From Molanna angustata (lineage: Eukaryota; Arthropoda; Insecta; Trichoptera; Molannidae): DNA of 64,000 nucleotides. Where the stretch lies: the NCBI GenBank assembly GCA_963576475.1, contig OY754974.1, positions 6,125,274 through 6,189,273 on the forward strand. Reading direction: 5' to 3'. The notes beneath the pieces are model-generated. The model was not told the origin of the DNA. It saw only the letters and a program-made list of their open reading frames with translations, and did not search any database. Made by a program: the position numbers and the translations under genes. Positions 57,147 to 64,000 of this stretch are shown here, one piece after another (position 1 is the stretch's first letter; the number at the start of each line of letters is the position of its first letter).

Positions 57147-57910
57147 TTATGAGGAAGAAACCCCAATGAATTGCAAGTGTCTTTCAACGGAAGCACCCTA
57201 CCTAACAGCAGCTCTATCGACCTGCTTGGAGTATCTATAACGAACCAATTACACTACAAGGGCTCCATCGAAGCTAAGGTGAAACTCGCCTCCAAAAAAT
57301 TGAGCGTACTATATAGAGCGCGCAGATATTTTACTAAGACCCAGATCTGTATACTCTACAAAGCGCAAATACGCCCAATTATTGAATATGGCAGTCACCT
57401 CTGGAGTGGCGCCCCCCAATACCTACTGAATACCCTCGACGCTGTCCAAAGGCGTGCTATACGTCTGATTGATGATCCATCACTGACTGATGGATTGCAA
57501 TCACTAGAACACAGACGCAGAGTCGGTATTTTAAGTTTATTCTATAGATACTACCACGGGAATCGCTCAGAAGAACTTGCATCTTTGGTCCCTCCTCCAC
57601 CCACTCGCAACAGAGTCACTCGCTTCACTCAATCGCAGCATCCATTCACAGTGGACCTTCAACATATACGAACAAGTCGCTTCTCGAACTCCTTTATTAA
57701 CACAGCAGCCCGACTGTGGAACGATCTTCCGAATTCTGTGTTTCCATCTTCGTACAACCCGGGTCTTTTTAAAATCCGAATTAATAAACTCTTTTCTAGA
57801 TTGCAAACCCCTCCCAACGCTACGTAGTGCGCTTCTTCGGAAGAGTAAAATGGACCCAAATCCTAATAGCTGGCGTCCCCTACGTAGACATGTGAAAAAA
57901 AAAAAAAAAA
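57147..57910 (+). pseudogene. CR1/Jockey-like LINE, C-terminal end of reverse transcriptase
   Basis: A 219-codon plus-strand frame, beginning abruptly at NELQVSFNGSTL near 57162, is the end of a non-LTR reverse transcriptase. It reads LLGVSITNQLHYKGSIEAKV, KLASKKLSVLYRARRYF, LYKAQIRPIIEYGSHLWSGA, VQRRAIRLI, LFYRYYHG, RTSRFSNSFI, then ARLWNDLP and FKIRINKLF before the stop at 57825. The ~65-bp 3' UTR ends in poly(A) (57895-57910). The catalytic motifs lie upstream and are absent, so it is a 5'-truncated copy. It is the least mutated coding fragment after the Penelope-like element, suggesting a young insertion. Confidence 0.88.
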
Positions 57911-58202
57911 GAATAAATAATTATTAAGTTTTTTGACACTAACCATCAGCAGAGTTACTCATGAAGTTGATCAACATAAGTTCAAGATCAGTTTCAGAAT
58001 TTAGAAAACTTTGAGCTTCAAATTAATAAAAGAAAATTTCATTTTAAACGTTGATATTAACGTTTTTTTTAATTAAATTATGATCGAGTACTGATTAATA
58101 CATTTTTAAGATTAAGGCAAGATAAGCACGTGTAAGTAATGTATCATGAGCAGCAACCCTGTCAATAAAACTACGTTTTGGCTATAGTAGGTACCCTTTA
58201 GA
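57911..58202. other. Non-coding, nothing recognised
   Basis: AT-rich spacer. Confidence 0.5.
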
Positions 58203-58373
58203 TTTGGGGGCAAGTCTGGTCCAACCGGCGAAATCAAAACCTTCACGATTACCCATATTATGGAAATAATTATTATACGGAGTTCTAGATCTCTATATGA
58301 TAATTATATCCATGATATGAGTAATAGTGGGGGTTATGATTTCGCCGGTTGGACTAAACTTGCTCCCCAGAAT
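58203..58373. mobile_element. MITE with ~38-bp terminal inverted repeats
   Basis: Left 'gtccaaccggcgaaatcaaa' (58219 on) faces right 'tatgatttcgccggttggac' (58335 on). Outside these, 'gggggcaagt' faces 'acttgctcccc'. The 90-bp AT-rich interior is non-coding. I cannot assign the superfamily. Confidence 0.8.
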
Positions 58374-58660
58374 TTTGTTCATCATTCGAATACACATTTA
58401 TGTTTTCTCAAAACACATCCTAATTAGATTTGTTTAAGAATTTTATGTGTAGTTTTCATATAACTAAATGATCGTTATACGTACATATTTATTTATATTT
58501 TTTATGTATTCTTCATCACACTATTTACATATGCGACCTTAAAAATAGGTAAGTGCGGCCCAACTAGGTAAACCTGTTCTAGACCTCGCAGTGCCCATAT
58601 CATTATGATATTTCGTATTAGGAGAAAGAGATATATAGGGTGTAGGTATTTACATTTTAT
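58374..58660. other. Non-coding, nothing recognised
   Basis: Short AT-rich interval. Confidence 0.5.
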
Positions 58661-59320
58661 GCATACATACATACATACCATCACGCCATGTCCCTTGCGG
58701 GGTAGGCAGAGAGAACCGAACGCCACTTACTTCTATCTTGACATACATTCATCGCCTCGACAACATTCATGCATCGTCTTATACATGTTCGTCTGTTGTT
58801 CACGCTTCTAACATTTCCGTCTTTCAAAATATCATTCACATGGTCGTGCCATCCTTTTCTTGGGCGGCCCCGGCCTCTCAATCCAATCCTATCCCCATTG
58901 TATATTTTCTTCGTCAGGCGTTCCTCATTCATTCGACCCATGGGGCCAAACCATCTCAGTGTGTTCACTTTCATTCTATTAATGATATCTTTCTTCATCT
59001 TGCATTCTTTCCTTATGTTCTCATTTCTTACCCTGTCATACATCGTTCTATTGCAGATTCTTCTTAGCGATCTCATTTCAACAGCATTTATTCTGCTTTC
59101 GTGCGACTTCTGCCATGTCCAGGTTTCACTTGCATACGTCACCGTTGGCACTACGATAGCGTTATGAATGGCAACTTTGGCAACTTTTGATATGTTGCGA
59201 TCATTCATAACTGGTCTCAGTGCTCCATTCATTCTGTTTCCTGCCATAACTCTTCTTTCGATATCATTATCAGGTCGTCCATTCCGTTGAAACATGCTTC
59301 CCAGATATACATACTCGTCG
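58661..59320 (-). pseudogene. RTE-B LINE C-terminus, copy 5 (longest open copy)
   Basis: A 204-codon open frame (58681-59295) gives the clearest view of the family: DNDIERRVMAGNRMNGALRP, VAIHNAIVVPTVTYASETWT, SRINAVEMRSLRRICNRTMY, INRMKVNTLRWFG, MGRMNEERLTKKIYNGD, RGRGRPRKGWHDHVNDILKD, RRTCIRRCMNVVEAMNVCQD and SAYPARDMA-stop. The frame extends upstream to YVYLGSMFQRNG near 59315. After the stop come 'tgg' and (TATG)n, seen as CATA units at 58662-58678. The sequence is the region after the polymerase palm, so this copy has no catalytic residues. It is 5'-truncated. Confidence 0.88.
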
Positions 59321-59624
59321 ACTTTATTATTTACATTTTACTTTATTATTTATATTAGGTGGCTGAAGTTTGGAACCTTCGTCAATCGTTCGATCGTTAT
59401 AACGACGTTATAACGACGTTATAACGACGTTATAACGATCGAAAAAAACAACGTTATAACGACAGTAACGACGTTATCGTTATCGATCGTTATAAAAAAA
59501 TTAAACAAGGATACAAGTACAATAACACTCCATCATGCCATGTCCCTGTTATTGTGGTAGGAAAAGAAAACCTAATGTCAAAATAATACAAATTTAAAAG
59601 TTTGAACAAACAAAACATAATTAT
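59321..59624. repeat. 11-bp 'ataacgacgtt' tandem and RTE-B tail fragment
   Basis: 59395-59440 holds about four direct units of ATAACGACGTT, flanked by 'cgatcgttat' and 'ataacgatcg'. The word recurs to 59490 with inverted 'cgttatcgatcgttat', so the block is both tandem and palindromic. At 59538-59576 'ccatcatgccatgtccct' is a decayed RTE-B terminus. Confidence 0.7.
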
Positions 59625-62600
59625 TTTTTTTCTCGATGTCTAAGAATTTTTTTTTTGATATGTTCGTTAGATCATGCATCACAAATAGGTGAAAAAAAAA
59701 TATTCTTAGTATATTTTGTCAGTTATCATCATAAAATCAGAATCCAATTTATTTGAATATTGTTGCTGTATAAAACGACTGCTTTTGACATTACGTGTTT
59801 GACATTTGCAGTATGAATTATTTTAGTCTTTATAAAGAGCGGTGAAATAATAGAAAGACCTATTCAAGGGTCATCTCTGATAAAAATATTTTTTCTCAAT
59901 GTCTAAGGAATTTTTTTTTTACAATATTTTAGTTAGATCATGTATCACAAATAGGTGAATAAAAAATATTAATATATTTTGTTAGTTATCATATTGAAAT
60001 CACAATCCAATTTTAAAGAGCGGTGGAAAAATAGATAGAATGATTCATGGGTCATCTCTGATAAAAATATTTTTTCTCAATTTTAAGTAGCGGTAAAAAA
60101 TAGATAGACTTATTCATGAGTCATTTCTGATAAAAATATTTATTCTCAATGTCTAAGAAAAAATTTTTTTTCAATATATTAGTTAGATCATGTATCACAA
60201 ATAGGTGAATAAAAAATATAAATATATTTTGTCAGTTATCATATTGAAGTCCCAATCCAATTTTAAGGAACGGTAAAAAAATAGATAGACCTATTTATGA
60301 GTCATCTTTGATAAAAATATTTTCTCTCAATGTCTAAGGAAAAAAAATTTTTCAATATATTAGTTAGATCATGTATAACAAAAAGGTGAATAAAAAATAT
60401 TCATATATTTTGTCAGTTATCATATTGAAGTCCCAATCCAATTTTAAGGAGCGGTAAAAAAATAGATAGACCTATTCATGAGTCATCTCTGATAAAAATA
60501 TTTTTTCTCAATGTCTAAGGAAAAATTTTTTTTCAATATAATAGTTAGATCATGTATTACAAAAAGGTGAATAAAAATATTAATATATTTTGTCCGTTAT
60601 CATATTGAAGTCCCAATCCAATTTTAAGGAGCGGTAAAAAAATAGATAGACTTATTCATGAGTCATCTCTGATAAAAATATTTTTTCTCAATGTCTAAGG
60701 AAAAATTTTTTTTCAATATTTTAGTTAGATCATGTATCACAAATAGGTGAATAAAAAATATATTAATATATTTTGTCAGTTATTATATTGAAGTCCCAAT
60801 CCAATTTTAAGGAGCGATAAAAAAATAGATAGACCTATTTATGAGTCATCTCTGATAAAAATATTTTTTCTCAATGTCTAAGGAAAATTTTTTTTTCAAT
60901 ATATTAGTTAGATCATGTTTTACAAAAAGGTGAATAAAAATATTAATATATTTTGTCCGTTATCATCTTGAAGTCCCAATCCAATTTTAAGGAGCCATAA
61001 AAAATAGATAGAACTATTCATGGGTCATCTCTACAAAAAATATTTTTTCTCAATGTCTAAGGAAAATTTTTTTCCAATATTTTAGTTAGATCATGTATCA
61101 CAAATAGGTGAATAAAAAATATATTAATATATTTTATCAGTTATCATATTGAAGTCCCAATCAAATTTTAAGGAGCGGTAAAAAAATAGATAGACCTATT
61201 CATGAGTCATCTCTGATAAAAATAATTTTTCTCAATGTCTAAGGAAAAATTTTTTTTCGATATATTTGTTGGATCATGTATCACAAATAAGTGAATAAAA
61301 ATATTAATATATCTTGTCCGTTATCGTCTTGAAGTCCCAATCCAATTTTAAGGAGCGGTAAAAAAATAGATAGACCTATTCATGAGTCATCTCTGGTAAA
61401 AATATTTTTTCTCAATGTCTAAGGAAAAAATTTTTTTCAATATATTAGTTAGATCATGTATTACAAAAAGGTGAATAAAAATATTAATATATTTTGTCCG
61501 TTATCATCTTGAAGTCCCAATACAATTTTAAGGAGCGGTAAAAAAATAGATAGACCTATTCATGAGTCATCTCTGGTAAAAATATTTTTTCTCAATGTCT
61601 AAGGAAAATTTTTTTTCCAATATATTAGTTAGATCATGTATCTCAAAAAGGTGAATAAAAAATATTCATATATTTTGCCAGTTATCATATTGAAGTCCCA
61701 ATCCAATTTTAAGTAGCGGTAAAAAATAGATAGACTTATTCATGAGTCATTTCTGATAAAAATATTTATTCTCAATGTCTAAGAAAAAATTTTTTTTCAA
61801 TATATTAGTTAGATCATGTATCACAAATAGGTGAATAAAAAATATAAATATATTTTGACAGTTATCATCTTGAAGTCCCAATCCAATTTTAAGGAGCGGT
61901 AAAAAAATAGATAGACCTATTTACTAGTCATCTCTGATAAAAATATTTTTTCTCAATGTCTAAGGTAAAATTTTTTTTCAATATTTTAGTTAGATCATGT
62001 ATCACAAATAGGTGAATAAAAAATATATTAATATATTTTGTCAGTTATTATATTGAAGTCCCAATCCAATTTTAAGGAGCGGTAAAAAAATAGATAGACC
62101 TATTTATGAGTCATCTCTGATAAAAATATTTTTTCTCAATGTCTAAGGAAAAATTTTTTTTCAATATATTAGTTAGAACATGTATCACAAATAGGTGAAT
62201 AAAAAATATATTAATATATTTTGTCAGTTATCATATTGAAGTCCCAATCCAATTTTAAGGAGCGGTAAAAAATAGATAGACCTGTTCATGGGTCATCTCA
62301 GATAAAAATATTTTTTCTCAATGTCTAAAGAAAATTTTTTTTTCGATATATTTGTTAGATCATGTATCACAAATAGGTGAATAAAAAATATAAATATATT
62401 TTGTCCGTTATCCTCTTGAAGTCCCAATCCAATTTTAAGGAGCGATAAAAAATAGGTAGACCTATTCATGAGTCATCTCTGATAAAAATATTTTTACTCA
62501 ATGTCTAAGGAAAAATTTTTTTTCGATATATTTGTTGGATCATGTATCACAAATAAGTGAATAAAAATATTAATATATCTTGTCCGTTATCGTCTTGAAG

Positions 62601-64000
62601 TCCCAATCCAATTTTAAGGAACGGTAAAAAAATAGATCGACCTATTCATGAGTCATCTCTGGTAAAAATATTTTTTCTCAATGTCGAAGGAAATTTTTTT
62701 TTTCAATATATTAGTTAGATCATGTATCACAAATAGGTGAATAAAAAATATAAATATATTTTGTCCGTTATCATATTGAAGTCCCAATCCAATTTTAAGG
62801 ATCGGTAAAAAAATAGATAGACTTATTCATGAGTCATTTCTGATAAAAATATTTATTCTCAATGTCTAAGGAAAAAATTTTTTTCAATATATTAGTTAGA
62901 TCATGTATCACAAATAGGTGAATAAAAAATATAAATATATTTTGACAGTTATCATCTTTAAGTCCCAATCCAATTTTAAGGAGCGGTAAAAAAATAGATA
63001 GACCTGTTCATGGGTCATTTCAGATAAAAATATTTTTTTTCAATGTCTAAAGAAAATTTATTTTTCGATATATTTGTTGGATCATGTATCACAAATAAGT
63101 GAATAAAAATATTGATATATTTTGTCCGTTATCATCTTGTAGTCCCAATCCAATTTGAAGGAGCGGTAAAAAAATAGATAAACCTATTCATGAGTCATCT
63201 CTCATAAAAATATTTTATCTCAATGTCTAAGGAAAAAATTTTTTTCAATATTTTAGTTAGAACATGTATCACAAATAGGTGAATAAAAAATATAAATATA
63301 TTTAGAAAGTTATCATATTGAAGTCCCAATCCAATTTTAAAAAGCGGTGAAAAAATAGATAGACCTGTTCATGGGTCATCTCAGATAAAAATATTTTTTC
63401 TCAATGTCTAAAGAAAATTTTTTTTTCGATATATTTGTTGGATCATGTATCACAAATAAGTGAATAAAAATATTAATATATTTTGTCCGTTATCATCTTG
63501 AAGTCCCAATCAAATTTTAAGGAGCGGTAAAAAAATAGATAAACCTATTCATGTGTCATCTCTCATTAAAATATTTTTTCTCAATGTCTAAGGAAAAAAT
63601 TTTTTTCAATATTTTAGTTAGAACATGGTTCACAAATAGGTGAATAAAAAATATAAATATATTTTGACAGTTATCATATTGAAGTCCCAATCCAATTTTG
63701 AGGAGCGGTGAAAAAATAGATAGATCTATTCATGAGTCATCTCAGATAAAAATGTTTTTTCTCAATGTCTAAGGAAAATTTTTTTTTCAATATTTTAGTT
63801 AGATCATGTATCACAAATAGGTGAATAAAAAATATAAATATATTTTGACAGTTATCATCTTGAAGTCCCAATCCAATTTTTAGGAACAGTAAAAAAATAG
63901 ATAGACCTATTCATAAGTCATCTCTGATAAAAATATTTTTTCTCAATGTCTAAGGAAAAAATTTTTTTCAATATTTGAGTTAGATCATGTATCACAAATA
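59625..64000. repeat. Satellite array, ~180-bp monomer
   Basis: The landmark 'gaagtcccaatccaatttta' recurs at 60246, 60427, 60607, 60790, 60970, 61151, 61331, 61511, 61692, 61872, 62055, 62238, 62418, 62597, 62778, 62959, 63139, 63320, 63500, 63681 and 63862, with spacings of 179-183 bp. Earlier diverged units lie at about 59722 and 59995, with a shortened unit near 60080. The array continues past the window end. Each monomer has a conserved A-tract/T-tract block ('aaggaaaaattttttttcaa') and 'gatcatgtatcacaaatagg'. There is no coding frame. Confidence 0.97.

Noticed and set aside
59625..64000. CRISPR array
   Set aside because: The entire ~180-bp unit is repeated without unique spacers, and the context is eukaryotic. 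It is satellite DNA.

Overview
This 64 kb window is AT-rich animal DNA, almost certainly from an insect and most likely a moth or butterfly. The basis is the mix of mobile elements (RTE-like LINEs with four-base tails, a Penelope-like element, tRNA-derived SINEs, Helentron-like elements) and the many 'taggtacct'-like words. The species assignment is inference. I see no complete host protein-coding gene, no intact tRNA or rRNA gene, and nothing prokaryotic. It reads as an intergenic or long-intron region packed with old mobile elements and ending in a satellite array.

Layout. 1-5 kb: a 44-bp minisatellite split by a CA/TA-rich block, a hAT-like fragment, and a foldback element with ~175-bp arms. 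5-6.3 kb: a 5'-truncated LINE carrying an RNase H domain, bounded by a perfect 11-bp target-site duplication. 6.3-15 kb: scattered LINE fossils, a TIR element, two more foldback-family copies, and a tandem duplication in which the TG tract has exactly doubled. 15.7-18.7 kb: the best-preserved element, a Penelope-like element with an open 633-codon reverse transcriptase plus GIY-YIG reading frame. It is fused head-on to an inverted copy of its own 3' end and carries hammerhead-ribozyme-like motifs. A palindrome from a related element follows. 19-36 kb: LINE pieces, several SINE families, and a Helentron-like family with microsatellite cores. 36-48 kb: repeats, MITEs and duplications. 48.1-51.4 kb: a near full-length RTE-type LINE whose single reading frame has five nonsense codons and a lost catalytic aspartate. 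52-59.5 kb: MITEs, SINEs and a LINE C-terminus. 59.6-64 kb: an array of about 24 monomers of ~180 bp that runs off the window end.

The elements form three functional groups. Autonomous LINEs and the Penelope-like element once supplied reverse transcriptase and endonuclease. SINEs and short repeats sharing terminal motifs probably used that machinery. MITEs and foldback elements depended on DNA transposases absent here. A few moderately GC-rich, repeat-free blocks (about 7.1-7.3, 9.3-9.8, 15.1-15.5, 20.1-20.3, 28.0-28.2, 37.0-37.3, 44.0-44.5 and 56.6-57.0 kb) are the only places where host function, such as conserved enhancers or a leader exon, seems plausible.
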